Assembly: GCA_903918325.1 (NCBI GenBank)
Contig: CAIXDY010000149.1
Location: 1-8,369, forward strand
Length of the DNA stretch: 8,369 nucleotides
Source of the DNA: an uncultured Actinomycetes bacterium
Lineage (GTDB): Bacteria; Actinomycetota; Actinomycetes; Nanopelagicales; Nanopelagicaceae
Direction: 5' to 3'
Below the pieces are notes generated by a model, which worked only from the letters and a program-made list of their open reading frames with translations, ran no database searches and was not told the origin of the DNA. How positions within the stretch are numbered: the first letter of the stretch is position 1; every line of letters begins with the position of its first letter. The translations under genes were made by a program, and so were the position numbers. Shown here piece after piece: positions 1 through 7,514 of this stretch.

Positions 1-139
1 ATTCATTAGCTTTATTTTTTTGACCCACAACTGAAAAAATAGCTCCGGTAGCTACTACAAGAGTCACCATTCCAATAACTAACCAGCGCGTGAAATTATC
101 TCCGCCAGATGCCTTGGTCGCTTTTGCTTGCTTTGCCAT
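1..139 (-). CDS. Membrane-anchored protein, N-terminal fragment (possible thioredoxin/DsbA-family)
   Basis: Only the first 46 codons are present; the gene runs off the left edge. The protein begins MAKQAKATKASGGDN, a short Lys-rich, polar N-terminus, followed by one hydrophobic helix at about residues 19-38 and then GQKNKANE. The positive-inside rule predicts a cytoplasmic N-terminus with the bulk of the protein outside the membrane. The ATG shares one base with the TAA of the upstream MauE/DoxX-like gene (TAATG) and has a good GAGGAG ribosome site 5 bases upstream, so this start is well supported. No catalytic motif is visible. Small actinobacterial MauE/DoxX genes are often followed by an anchored DsbA or thioredoxin-like oxidoreductase, and this N-terminus fits such a protein. 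That identity is inferred from context and the anchor alone. Confidence 0.7.
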   Translation of the reverse strand, partial: MAKQAKATKASGGDNFTRWLVIGMVTLVVATGAIFSVVGQKNKANE

Positions 140-636
140 TACTGCTCCTCGATGATCTGAAGTGGTTTCTCAATGCTCACTAGTCCGTAAGGGAAAAAGT
201 ATAGGTACAAGCCAATGAGGGCTAAACCTAAATCGCGCAAGATCTCTAATAGATATGTACGGTGAACTTGGGCAGCCTGTGCAGGATCTACCGCTCCACC
301 CCCACCAAAACAACCGCAATCTATAAGTAGACCACGCGCCCATACGGAAATGATTGCGATAACAAAAAGCACCATCACAAGTGCACCAACAACGGCAGCA
401 AAGCGCGCAGACAGTCCGATGATCAAAAGAATTCCCACAGCAATTTCTAACCAAGGTAGGGCGTAACCGGCCAGATGCGCAATCTGTGTAGGCAAAATTT
501 TGTATGCGGCCACCGCACTAGCTGATTCAGAAGGCTTCAATGCTTTCAGGCCACCGGCAACGAGTAGAACTCCGCCCAGAACTAGTCGAGCCAATAAAGT
601 GAGGATGGGTTGATATCTCAGATTAAAATTTTTCAT
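139..636 (-). CDS. MauE/DoxX-family integral membrane protein
   Basis: This 165-residue protein has four predicted membrane helices, at about residues 11-33, 52-75, 78-100 and 132-148, the architecture of the DoxX/MauE group. Visible signatures are GGLKALKP after helix 1, ALPWLEIAVG at the start of helix 2 (E64), and a cysteine motif DCGCFGGGG after helix 3 (C107, C109). The CGCFG motif followed by the R134-D135 pair in helix 4 is typical of the MauE branch. Family knowledge links MauE to maturation of a disulfide-rich periplasmic protein in methylamine users. No methylamine dehydrogenase genes are seen here, so a general thiol-redox or quinone-linked role is inferred, not shown. Its ATG overlaps the trpA stop by 4 bp (ATGA), with a GAGG ribosome site 4 bases upstream, and it is coupled to the anchored protein downstream. 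Confidence 0.85.
   Translation of the reverse strand: MKNFNLRYQPILTLLARLVLGGVLLVAGGLKALKPSESASAVAAYKILPTQIAHLAGYALPWLEIAVGILLIIGLSARFAAVVGALVMVLFVIAIISVWARGLLIDCGCFGGGGAVDPAQAAQVHRTYLLEILRDLGLALIGLYLYFFPYGLVSIEKPLQIIEEQ
145..150 (-). promoter_or_regulatory. Ribosome binding site for the anchored protein at the left edge
   Basis: GAGGAG on the minus strand, within the 3' end of the MauE/DoxX-like gene, 5 bases before the ATG at 139. It is a near-consensus site and fixes the start of the truncated downstream gene, whose ATG overlaps the upstream TAA. Confidence 0.8.
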
Positions 637-1436
637 CGCCCCTCACGAACTCCCAACGCTAACTCTTGAGCTAGTTGAGAAATAGCGTCTAAGCCTTCTT
701 GTTCACTTTTAGCATTAAGAAGTAATTTAATAAATGCCGAGCCAACGATTACTCCATCGGCATAGGCAGCAACTTCTTTGGCTTGAGTGCGAGTAGAAAC
801 TCCGAGACCTACTGCAATAGGTAGTTTCGTACCTTTCCTCACTCGCGCCACTAACTGACTGGCATCAACTGAAATATTTGAACGTGCCCCCGTGACACCC
901 ATAACTGATGCGGCATAAACGAACCCACCAGTTTTTGATGTGACTTCTACTAAACGAGCATCTGCCGTGCTTGGTGCTACGACGTAAATTGGATTTATCT
1001 CATTTTTCGTTGTTGCTGCTAACCAACGTCCTGATTCTTCAATTGTTAAATCTGGAGTAATGACACCGGATCCCCCGTTATCTGCAATTGCTTGAGCAAA
1101 CGCATCGACGCCATATCTTTCAATGGGATTCCAATACGTCATCACTACGGCGGCAACTCCCGTTGCGCTAGCTGTTTTTAAAGCGGCAAAAACATCGGCG
1201 GCATTTGTTCCACCCTTAAGTGAAATCTCGGCCGCTTCTTGAATTGTTGGTCCATCCATGACTGGATCGCTATAAGGAAAACCAATTTCAATTGCATCTA
1301 CTCCCGCTGCAGCTAAAGCTTGAATTGCTTTGGCACAACCGCTTTGGCTCGGAAATCCTGCTGGAATATAGGCAATAAGTGCCGCGCGATTTTCTGCGCG
1401 AGTTCGTTCAAAAACTTTATCTAAAGCAGTACTCAC
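633..1436 (-). CDS. trpA: Tryptophan synthase alpha subunit
   Basis: The 267-residue protein cleaves indole-3-glycerol phosphate to indole and glyceraldehyde 3-phosphate and passes indole through a tunnel to TrpB, in the cytoplasm. The (beta/alpha)8 barrel signatures are clear. AYIPAGFPS lies at residues 22-30. [18 protein letters not shown] at 49-66 holds the two catalytic acids, E50 and D61 (Glu49 and Asp60 of the enterobacterial enzyme). Later in the chain are [15 protein letters not shown] and a phosphate-binding GVIVGSAF near the C-terminus. Length is normal. The start codon is GTG and overlaps the trpB stop as GTGA; only a weak GGA lies upstream, so translation probably depends on coupling to trpB, which suits a 1:1 complex. 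The stop codon in turn overlaps the next gene by 4 bp. Confidence 0.97.
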   Translation of the reverse strand: MSTALDKVFERTRAENRAALIAYIPAGFPSQSGCAKAIQALAAAGVDAIEIGFPYSDPVMDGPTIQEAAEISLKGGTNAADVFAALKTASATGVAAVVMTYWNPIERYGVDAFAQAIADNGGSGVITPDLTIEESGRWLAATTKNEINPIYVVAPSTADARLVEVTSKTGGFVYAASVMGVTGARSNISVDASQLVARVRKGTKLPIAVGLGVSTRTQAKEVAAYADGVIVGSAFIKLLLNAKSEQEGLDAISQLAQELALGVREGR

Positions 1437-2629
1437 AAAGGAATTCCAAAATAATCAGCTGCGGTTTGAACATCCTTATCTCCGCGGCCAGACAAGTTGA
1501 TCAATAAAGTTGCATCTGGACCCAGCTCATTACCAACCACTAAAGCCCCGGCTAAAGCATGCGCAGTTTCAATTGCCGGAATAATTCCTTCAGTTTTACA
1601 AAGAAGTGCAAATGCCGCCATTGCCGCATCGTCATTAATTGCGCGATATTCCGCTCTTCCAATATCGTGCAAATAGGCATGTTCTGGTCCAACACCTGGA
1701 TAATCTAAACCGGCAGAAATTGAATGTGATTCAACGGTCTGACCATTTTCATCTTGTAAAACATATGAACGTGTTCCATGCAGAACTCCGGGAGAACCTC
1801 CAGTGATTGTTGCTGCATGTCGTCCGGTTTCAACCCCATCGCCACCGGCTTCTAAACCAATTAAGCGTACGTTGGCATCGGGAATAAATTCATGAAAAAT
1901 TCCAATTGCATTTGAACCGCCACCAACGCATGCAAGAACGGCATCAGGAAGTTTTCCAGTGAGTTCTAAAACTTGTGCACGCGCTTCCTGGCCGATGATT
2001 TTATGAAAATCACGGACCATAGTTGGAAATGGATGTGGGCCAGCAACGGTGCCTAATAAATAATGTGTAGTTGCAACGTTAGTTACCCAATCGCGCATCG
2101 CTTCATTAATGGCATCTTTAAGTGTTCGTGAGCCAGAAGTAACTGGAACTACTTCTGCACCAAGTAATTTCATTCGTGCCACATTTAACGCTTGACGACG
2201 AGTATCTTCCTCGCCCATGTAAACAACGCATTCAAGACCCATTAACGCTGCCGCAGTTGCCGAAGCAACACCATGTTGCCCAGCACCAGTTTCAGCAATG
2301 ATGCGCTTCTTGCCCATTTTCTTTGTGAGAAGTGCTTGACCCAAAACGTTATTAATTTTGTGACTTCCAGTGTGGTTGAGATCTTCGCGCTTTAAAATAA
2401 TGCGTGCACCACCGGCATATTCAGAGAAACGTTTAGCTTCAGTAATGATGCTTGGACGTCCTGAATATGTACGATGAAGCTCGGCTAACTCGGCTTGAAA
2501 AACTGGATCAGATTGAGCAGCAATGTGCGCAGCTTCTAACTCATTGAGCGCGCCAATCAGAGCTTCTGGAACAAAGCGTCCGCCATATTGACCAAAGTGG
2601 CCAAGTAGATCACTTGTCTGAATCGTCAT
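1433..2629 (-). CDS. trpB: Tryptophan synthase beta subunit
   Basis: This 398-residue PLP enzyme joins indole and serine to make tryptophan. The PLP lysine is K91 in HTGSHKINN (residues 87-94). The catalytic glutamate is E113 in AETGAGQHG, and the cofactor phosphate loop is GGGSN at 236-240. The substrate-binding aspartate is D309 in [13 protein letters not shown]. The pyridine-ring serine is S380 in NLSGRGDKD. The N-terminal [13 protein letters not shown] and the length mark it as the TrpB1 type that works with TrpA, not the longer TrpB2. The ATG overlaps the trpC stop by 4 bp (ATGA) with no clear Shine-Dalgarno sequence. It sits between trpC and trpA, as in other actinobacterial trp clusters. 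No missing catalytic residue is seen. Confidence 0.98.
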   Translation of the reverse strand: MTIQTSDLLGHFGQYGGRFVPEALIGALNELEAAHIAAQSDPVFQAELAELHRTYSGRPSIITEAKRFSEYAGGARIILKREDLNHTGSHKINNVLGQALLTKKMGKKRIIAETGAGQHGVASATAAALMGLECVVYMGEEDTRRQALNVARMKLLGAEVVPVTSGSRTLKDAINEAMRDWVTNVATTHYLLGTVAGPHPFPTMVRDFHKIIGQEARAQVLELTGKLPDAVLACVGGGSNAIGIFHEFIPDANVRLIGLEAGGDGVETGRHAATITGGSPGVLHGTRSYVLQDENGQTVESHSISAGLDYPGVGPEHAYLHDIGRAEYRAINDDAAMAAFALLCKTEGIIPAIETAHALAGALVVGNELGPDATLLINLSGRGDKDVQTAADYFGIPL

Positions 2630-3411
2630 TGGTCAACTCTATCGGCACCCAGAAGTTCTCGCATTGCAAGGGCAACATCCCCAGTACGTACTAACGCTTC
2701 TCCCACCAAAATTGCCGTAGCACCGTTATTTTGTGCGAATTCGACGTCACCCCTAGTTGAAATTCCTGACTCAGCTACTCGAACAATATCTTTCGGGATT
2801 CGCGGAATAAGGTCGGCAAAGCTTTGAGAATCGACTTCGAGAGTTTTGAGATTTCGTGAATTGACACCAACCATTTGCGGTGAAATTTCAAGGGCACGTT
2901 CAAGCTCATCATGGGTATGGACTTCAACTAAAGAAGTCATTCCTAAACCTTGTGCCAATTGATAGTAATCATTGAGCTGGGATTGGCTAAGTGCAGCAAC
3001 TATTAGTAATACAACATCAGCCCCATGTGCACGTGCTTCAAAAAATTGATATTCATCAACCATAAAATCTTTTCGTAGAACAGGAATATTCACACGAGCT
3101 CGAACGGCAACTAAATCTTGTAGCGAACCACCGAATCTGCGTTGCTCGGTAAGCACACTAATGATGCTGGCACCCGCACTTTCATATTGCTGCGCTAATC
3201 CAGCTGGGTCATTGATAGTTGCTAATGCGCCTTTACTAGGTGAAGAACGTTTCACTTCAGCAATAACCGACATTTCGCGCTGCAATAACTTCGGTACTGG
3301 ATTAAGTGCCGGGGCCGCTTGATCCATTGCTTCGTGCAATTGGGCCAAAGGTTTTCTACGAGCAGCTAAATCTTCTCTGACACCTTCAATGATTAAATCA
3401 AGCACGCTCAT
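2626..3411 (-). CDS. trpC: Indole-3-glycerol phosphate synthase
   Basis: The 261-residue monofunctional TrpC closes the ring of carboxyphenylamino-deoxyribulose 5-phosphate to indole-3-glycerol phosphate. Residues 50-61 are [12 protein letters not shown], containing the substrate-binding lysine K54. K114 in [12 protein letters not shown] is the general acid, E163 in LVEVHT the base, and N184 lies in [15 protein letters not shown] (213-218) and VGEALV (236-241) bind phosphate. There is no fused TrpF domain, unlike the enterobacterial enzyme, which fits supply of the isomerase step by PriA. The ATG overlaps the stop of the small membrane-protein gene as ATGA, and only a weak GAAGAG lies upstream. 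An alternative start is unlikely because family members begin with this [18 protein letters not shown] pattern. Confidence 0.97.
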   Translation of the reverse strand: MSVLDLIIEGVREDLAARRKPLAQLHEAMDQAAPALNPVPKLLQREMSVIAEVKRSSPSKGALATINDPAGLAQQYESAGASIISVLTEQRRFGGSLQDLVAVRARVNIPVLRKDFMVDEYQFFEARAHGADVVLLIVAALSQSQLNDYYQLAQGLGMTSLVEVHTHDELERALEISPQMVGVNSRNLKTLEVDSQSFADLIPRIPKDIVRVAESGISTRGDVEFAQNNGATAILVGEALVRTGDVALAMRELLGADRVDQ

Positions 3412-3578
3412 GATTGAATCTCTTCAGTGGGATCAATACCTTTATCTAAAGCTGACCATGAATTGAGTGTTCTGGGCTTACGTTCATATCTTGATGAAAT
3501 TTTAAACTTACGTCCAATTGCCAGTACAAAAGTTAAGACAACTACGATGCTCACAATAATTGTTAGGCCTTGGCTCAT
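3408..3578 (-). CDS. Small single-pass membrane protein between trpE and trpC, unknown function
   Basis: A 56-codon gene fills the interval between trpE and trpC exactly. Its ATG shares one base with the trpE stop (TAATG), and its TGA overlaps the trpC ATG by 4 bp (ATGA). The protein starts MSQGLTIIVSIVVVLTFVLA, one hydrophobic helix at about residues 5-22. A basic stretch follows (GRKFKISSRYERKPR, residues 22-36), then a polar tail ending DPTEEIQS. The basic flank predicts an outside N-terminus and a cytoplasmic tail of about 34 residues. No Shine-Dalgarno sequence is visible, so translation probably relies on re-initiation by ribosomes finishing trpE. I do not recognise the family. In other actinobacteria this position holds larger or different membrane proteins (the Trp-operon-associated family TIGR02234, and HGxxPAAW proteins); neither motif is visible here. 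The perfect overlaps at both ends are the main evidence that it is real. Confidence 0.82.
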   Translation of the reverse strand: MSQGLTIIVSIVVVLTFVLAIGRKFKISSRYERKPRTLNSWSALDKGIDPTEEIQS

Positions 3579-5062
3579 TAGTTTTTACGCAATCTATTTG
3601 CTGAATCAACCGCCATTAAAACTGCGGCTGCCTTATTGCGACATTCTTGGTTCTCGGATTCCGGATCAGAGTCAGCGACAATTCCGGCACCTGCTTGCAC
3701 ATAAGCGGTACCTTCATGTATCAGAGCTGTTCTAATTGCAATGCACGTATCGATGTTTCCAGTGAAATCTAAATAACCAACAATTCCACCATAGAGTCCG
3801 CGTCGTGTCGGTTCTAAAGTTTCAATAATTTCCATAGCTCGAGGTTTAGGTGCACCCGATAACGTTCCCGCTGGAAATACTGAAAATAAGGCATCCACTG
3901 GCGTTGATTTATCAGCCAGAGTTCCAGTAACTGTTGAAACTATATGCATCACATGTGAGTATCTTTCAATATGCATGAAATCAACTACTTCGACGGTTCC
4001 TGCAGCACAAACACGGCCTAAGTCATTGCGCCCCAGATCTACCAACATTAAATGCTCTGCACGCTCTTTTGGATCGGCCAATAACTCTTCACCTAAACGA
4101 TGATCTTCTTCGGGTGAAGCCGAGCGCTTTCGAGTTCCGGCGATTGGGTGAATCATCACTTCACGTTGATTTACTTTAACTAAAGCTTCTGGGCTTGATC
4201 CGACAATTGTTATTCCTTCATTAAATCGGAATAGATACATGTACGGGCTGGGGTTATTCAAGCGCAACATTCGGTAAACATCGATTGCATCTGCGGTGCA
4301 GGGCATGGAAAAACGCTGCGAAAGAACTATTTGAAAGGCTTCACCCGCCACAATCTCTTCTTTAGCTTGTGCAATTTTTACCTTAAATTCCTCAGGTGTC
4401 ATGTTTGCCGAAAATTCTGGTGCAGAGTGTGTATCTATTTGAGCAACATCGCCCGGTAAAGACGAGGCTAAATCTTGTTGCATCCGATCAAGGCGTTCAT
4501 TACACAAAGTAAAAGCTTCATCTATACGATCATCGCTGCCATCCCAATTTATTGCATTAGCAATTAAAGTTATTGTGCCGTCACTGTGATCTAAAACCGC
4601 TAAATCACTTGTCAACATGAAACTTAATTCAGGCAACGGCAAATCCTTATTGGCCAGATTGGGAAGTTTCTCAAGGCGACGCACTACGTCGTAACCCATA
4701 AAACCTACAAGTCCCCCAGTCAATGGAGGTAAACCTTTAATAACCGGTGACTTCAAATGTGCGGCTGAAAGTCTTAGTGCTTCAAGTGGATCTATTCCAG
4801 TCGGTGCACCAGCAGGTGCAGTCCCTTGCCAGTATGCCTTTCCATCTTTTTCACTTAACGTCGCTTCACTTCTCACACCTATAAATGAATAGCGTGACCA
4901 AGCACCGCCATGTTCGGCTGATTCCAAAAGAAATGTGTTGGGAGCATCTTTAGCTAATTTTTTATATACACCTAAGGGAGTTTCGCCATCGGCCAGTAAA
5001 CGTCGTGATACTGGAATCACGTTAGAAACTTTGGCGAATGCCCGGAACTCTTCTAGATTCAT
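3578..5062 (-). CDS. trpE: Anthranilate synthase component I
   Basis: TrpE converts chorismate to anthranilate with ammonia from the TrpG amidotransferase, which is not in this window. Starting at 5062, the protein has 494 residues. The tryptophan feedback site is visible as LLES (45-48) and NPSPYMYLF (270-278), which separates TrpE from PabB-like relatives. The chorismate-binding domain has IAGTRKR (307-313), LVDLGRNDLGRV (340-351), ERYSHVMHIVS (366-376) and AGTLSGAPKPRAMEII (398-413). The frame stays open upstream to an ATG at 5128, but that would lie inside hisI. The ATG at 5062 gives MNLEEFRAFA, the normal actinobacterial beginning, 4 bases after the hisI stop. Feedback inhibition by tryptophan is expected from the intact site. 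No attenuator or leader peptide can fit upstream. Confidence 0.96.
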   Translation of the reverse strand: MNLEEFRAFAKVSNVIPVSRRLLADGETPLGVYKKLAKDAPNTFLLESAEHGGAWSRYSFIGVRSEATLSEKDGKAYWQGTAPAGAPTGIDPLEALRLSAAHLKSPVIKGLPPLTGGLVGFMGYDVVRRLEKLPNLANKDLPLPELSFMLTSDLAVLDHSDGTITLIANAINWDGSDDRIDEAFTLCNERLDRMQQDLASSLPGDVAQIDTHSAPEFSANMTPEEFKVKIAQAKEEIVAGEAFQIVLSQRFSMPCTADAIDVYRMLRLNNPSPYMYLFRFNEGITIVGSSPEALVKVNQREVMIHPIAGTRKRSASPEEDHRLGEELLADPKERAEHLMLVDLGRNDLGRVCAAGTVEVVDFMHIERYSHVMHIVSTVTGTLADKSTPVDALFSVFPAGTLSGAPKPRAMEIIETLEPTRRGLYGGIVGYLDFTGNIDTCIAIRTALIHEGTAYVQAGAGIVADSDPESENQECRNKAAAVLMAVDSANRLRKN

Positions 5063-5066
5063 TTTC

Positions 5067-5405
5067 TTATCCAAGGGCCAATGGCACATGGAAACAGGTA
5101 ATTTCTCCGGTATGACATGCTGCGCCAATTTGGTTAACGGTTATGAGCAAAGCGTCACCGTCGCAATCGAGTGCCACTGATTGAACTTCTTGATAATGCC
5201 CTGATGTTGCCCCTTTTACCCAAAGTTCATTGCGAGATCGCGACCAGTACGTTGCTTTGCCAGTAGCCAAAGTCAGTGCAAGTGAATCTGCGTTCATGTA
5301 AGCCAACATTAAAACTGCTTTGGTAGTGGCATCTTGCGCAATTGCAGGGATCAACGCTTCTGGATCTTTGAGCAAAGATTCAATGGCTGGATCGAGAGCG
5401 CTCAT
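5067..5405 (-). CDS. hisI: Phosphoribosyl-AMP cyclohydrolase
   Basis: The 112-residue HisI opens the purine ring of phosphoribosyl-AMP in the third step of histidine synthesis. Diagnostic stretches are MLAYMN (33-38), [18 protein letters not shown] (53-70), LDCDGDALL (79-87) and [12 protein letters not shown] (94-105). C81, C97 and C104 are the expected zinc ligands, and D80, D82 and D84 the metal-binding aspartates. It is monofunctional; the HisE phosphoribosyl-ATP pyrophosphatase domain found fused in enterobacteria is absent, as is usual in actinobacteria. It follows hisF after a 14 bp gap, the longest gap in the window, with only a weak AGGGCAG-like ribosome site. It is the last histidine gene before the tryptophan genes begin. 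Confidence 0.96.
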   Translation of the reverse strand: MSALDPAIESLLKDPEALIPAIAQDATTKAVLMLAYMNADSLALTLATGKATYWSRSRNELWVKGATSGHYQEVQSVALDCDGDALLITVNQIGAACHTGEITCFHVPLALG

Positions 5406-5419
5406 GTGCTAATTCTGCC

Positions 5420-6193
5420 CTACTTGTTGGCGACGGTGCGCACCGGATAATTATTGGCATCCAGGTATGACTTCACGTCGCCAATTCGATGCATACCGAA
5501 ATGAAAGACACTCGCAGCCAGTAAAGCATCGGCGCCAGCATCAAGGGCTGCAGCAAAATCAGCTAACGTGCCCGCTCCACCGCTAGCAATTAGTGGGGTT
5601 TTAGTAACTGCCCTGACCGCGCTGATCATTCCTAAGTCATAACCTGCCCGTGTTCCATCTGCATCCATGGAGTTCAATAAAATTTCACCCACGCCAAGTG
5701 CGCATGCTCGATCAATCCAAGTGAGAGCATCGAGATTGGCACTCTCACGACCGCCATGTGTGGTGACTTCAAATCCAGATTCTGTTCGAGCACGACGTGC
5801 ATCTACAGATAAAACTAAAACTTGGGAACCAAATTTATCGGCAATTTCGGCAATCAACTCGGGCCTTGCAATAGCGGCAGTATTAACTGAAACTTTATCG
5901 GCTCCGGCGCGTAATAAACGATCCACATCTTCAACAGTACGAATTCCTCCACCAACTGTGAGCGGAATAAATACTTGCTCGGCAGTTCGACGAACAACAT
6001 CTAACGTGGTTTCTCGACCTGCGACACTTGCCGAAATATCTAAAAATGTTAATTCATCGGCCCCTTCGATTCCGTAAAGCGCGGCCATCTCAACTGGATC
6101 ACCGGCATCAACTAAATTTGTAAAGTTAACGCCTTTTACTACACGGCCATCGGTGACATCTAGGCAGGGAATTATGCGAACCGAAAGTGTCAT
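5420..6193 (-). CDS. hisF: Imidazole glycerol phosphate synthase, cyclase subunit
   Basis: The 257-residue HisF uses ammonia delivered by HisH through its barrel to turn PRFAR into imidazole glycerol phosphate and AICAR. It starts [21 protein letters not shown]12 is the first catalytic aspartate and D131 (LSVDARR) the second. Phosphate-binding loops are visible as TVGGGIRT (79-86), [10 protein letters not shown] (177-186) and IASGGAGT (202-209). The mix of LDISAS, VNTAA and LAASVFHFG is standard for the family. The ATG overlaps the priA stop by 4 bp, with GGAG and GGGG upstream. In mycobacteria an inositol monophosphatase-like gene separates hisA from hisF; here the two are directly coupled. 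Nothing suggests loss of function. Confidence 0.97.
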   Translation of the reverse strand: MTLSVRIIPCLDVTDGRVVKGVNFTNLVDAGDPVEMAALYGIEGADELTFLDISASVAGRETTLDVVRRTAEQVFIPLTVGGGIRTVEDVDRLLRAGADKVSVNTAAIARPELIAEIADKFGSQVLVLSVDARRARTESGFEVTTHGGRESANLDALTWIDRACALGVGEILLNSMDADGTRAGYDLGMISAVRAVTKTPLIASGGAGTLADFAAALDAGADALLAASVFHFGMHRIGDVKSYLDANNYPVRTVANK

Positions 6194-6915
6194 CGCCCCG
6201 TTAACTCCAAAGCTTGTGGCAAAGTGAAAGCACCTGCATATAAAGCTTTACCAACGATTGCACCTTCAACACCTACAGAGTGAAGATCAACTAAAGCTTG
6301 TATATCTGCGAGAGATGAAATTCCGCCACTAGCAACTACCGGCTTATTAGTTGCAGCGCACACTGATTTAAGTAATTCTAAATTCGGTCCAGCTAAAGTG
6401 CCATCTTTTGTTACATCAGTTACCACGTAACGTGCACAACCATCTTTATCTAAACGTGCAAGGGTTTCAAATAAATCGCCACCTTCTTTAGTCCAGCCGC
6501 GTGCTGCCAATACATGACCCCGAACATCCAAACCAACAGCAATGCGGTCTCCATATGTGCCAATTACTCGTGCAGTCCATTCCGGATCTTCAAGAGCTGC
6601 GGTTCCTAAATTCACACGATGACATCCCGTTGCAAGTGCGCGAGTCAAAGTTTCGTCGTCGCGGATTCCGCCTGATAATTCAACTTTAATATCGAGAGCA
6701 CCCACTACTTCAGCTAATAACTCGGCATTACTTCCACGACCAAAAGCGGCATCAAGATCAACAAGGTGCAACCATTCCGCCCCTGCATTTTGAAATTCAA
6801 GGGCAACTTCAAGAGGTGCACCGTAAATACTCTCTTTGGAAAGTTCGCCTTGAACCAGGCGCACAGCTCTGCCATCTTTGACATCAACGGCTGGAAGAAG
6901 TTCTAAATAACTCAT
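6190..6915 (-). CDS. priA: Bifunctional HisA/TrpF isomerase (PriA)
   Basis: The 241-residue (beta/alpha)8 isomerase acts on ProFAR (histidine pathway) and, if PriA as I infer, also on phosphoribosyl anthranilate (tryptophan pathway). It has [18 protein letters not shown] (6-23) with catalytic D11 and R19, [14 protein letters not shown] (50-63), [11 protein letters not shown] (78-88), VGLDV (127-131, D130), RGW (139-141), [15 protein letters not shown] (164-178, D167) and [11 protein letters not shown] (216-226). The RGW motif matches the Arg/Trp pair that M. tuberculosis PriA uses for dual specificity, and the loop before it is about four residues shorter than in M. tuberculosis. The frame is open to 7041, but the ATG at 6915 begins the conserved domain and overlaps the hisH stop as ATGA; the longer version would sit inside hisH. 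No trpF is seen. Confidence 0.94.
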   Translation of the reverse strand: MSYLELLPAVDVKDGRAVRLVQGELSKESIYGAPLEVALEFQNAGAEWLHLVDLDAAFGRGSNAELLAEVVGALDIKVELSGGIRDDETLTRALATGCHRVNLGTAALEDPEWTARVIGTYGDRIAVGLDVRGHVLAARGWTKEGGDLFETLARLDKDGCARYVVTDVTKDGTLAGPNLELLKSVCAATNKPVVASGGISSLADIQALVDLHSVGVEGAIVGKALYAGAFTLPQALELTGR

Positions 6916-7514
6916 AATGCGCCAACCCAATTCTTGATCAGTTGTAACCCTGCATCGCCAGATTTTTCTGGGTGGAATTGCGTAGCAGTGACATAACCAT
7001 CTTCTACAGCAGAAATAAAGGGTTCGCCGTAAGTCGTCCAACTACTTAATTTTCCAACGGCTGACTTAGCCGCATACGAATGGACAAAGTAAAACGATTC
7101 CTCTTCTACCCCTTTAAAAAGTTCAGATTGGGCATGTGTCTCAACTGTGTTCCACCCCATGTGCGGCAAAATCGGTGCGGTAATTTTCGAAACTTCACCT
7201 TCCCAAATTCCTACGCCAGTGTGGATTCCATTTTCTGATTGCTCACTTCCTTGACTAAATAAGATTTGCATTCCAATACAGATTCCTAAAACTGGGCGTT
7301 CGAGTGCAATTCTCTCTCTAATAATTTCGCTGCCATTTACTTTACTCAGACCCGCCATACATGCCGCAAATGCACCTACTCCTGGAACAACTAAGCCTTG
7401 CGCTTCTAACGCCAGCGCGCGATCGGAGGTGACAATTACTTCTTGGCCCGCAGTTGCAAATGCGCGTTCGGCTGATCGTAAATTGCCAGATCCATAATCA
7501 AGAATTGCGATCAA
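6912..7514 (-). CDS. hisH: Imidazole glycerol phosphate synthase, glutaminase subunit
   Basis: HisH (200 residues) releases ammonia from glutamine and feeds it to HisF. The class I glutamine amidotransferase triad is intact: C79 in VLGICIGMQ, then H181 and E183 in TQFHPEKSG. The N-terminal [12 protein letters not shown] and the internal PHMGWN (117-122) and FYFVHSYA (141-148) are HisH signatures. The start codon is TTG, overlapping the hisB stop as TTGA. AAAGG lies 6 bases upstream, and no other start codon precedes the conserved first strand. Order hisB-hisH-priA-hisF keeps the partner HisF one gene away. No departures from the family are seen. Confidence 0.97.
   Translation of the reverse strand: MIAILDYGSGNLRSAERAFATAGQEVIVTSDRALALEAQGLVVPGVGAFAACMAGLSKVNGSEIIRERIALERPVLGICIGMQILFSQGSEQSENGIHTGVGIWEGEVSKITAPILPHMGWNTVETHAQSELFKGVEEESFYFVHSYAAKSAVGKLSSWTTYGEPFISAVEDGYVTATQFHPEKSGDAGLQLIKNWVGAL

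Noticed and set aside
170..454. Second minus-strand frame within the MauE/DoxX-like gene
   Set aside because: Out-of-frame shadow; a Cys/Arg/Trp-rich product typical of a wrong frame over a membrane-protein gene.
3408..3578. trp leader/attenuator peptide
   Set aside because: The small protein has a single tryptophan, no run of Trp codons, a membrane helix instead, and lies after trpE with no room for terminator hairpins.
3427..3735. Plus-strand frame of 102 codons across the trpE end and the small gene
   Set aside because: It lies antisense to trpE and to the small coupled gene, has no ribosome site or family resemblance, and its sequence is explained by the minus-strand genes.
5063..5128. 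22-codon extension of trpE into hisI
   Set aside because: It would overlap conserved hisI sequence including its C-terminus; the ATG at 5062 gives the usual TrpE beginning.
4935..5180. Plus-strand frame across the hisI/trpE junction
   Set aside because: Antisense to two conserved genes, with no supporting signal. The same holds for plus-strand frames at 6501-6689 and 7812-8027.
5667..6077. Plus-strand frame of 136 codons inside hisF
   Set aside because: Antisense shadow of a fully conserved hisF; the Ser/Arg-rich, low-complexity product has no recognisable domain.
6916..7041. 42-codon N-terminal extension of priA
   Set aside because: The extension lies inside hisH, is Cys/Arg-rich and unlike any HisA, while the ATG at 6915 begins the conserved barrel and overlaps the hisH stop as ATGA.
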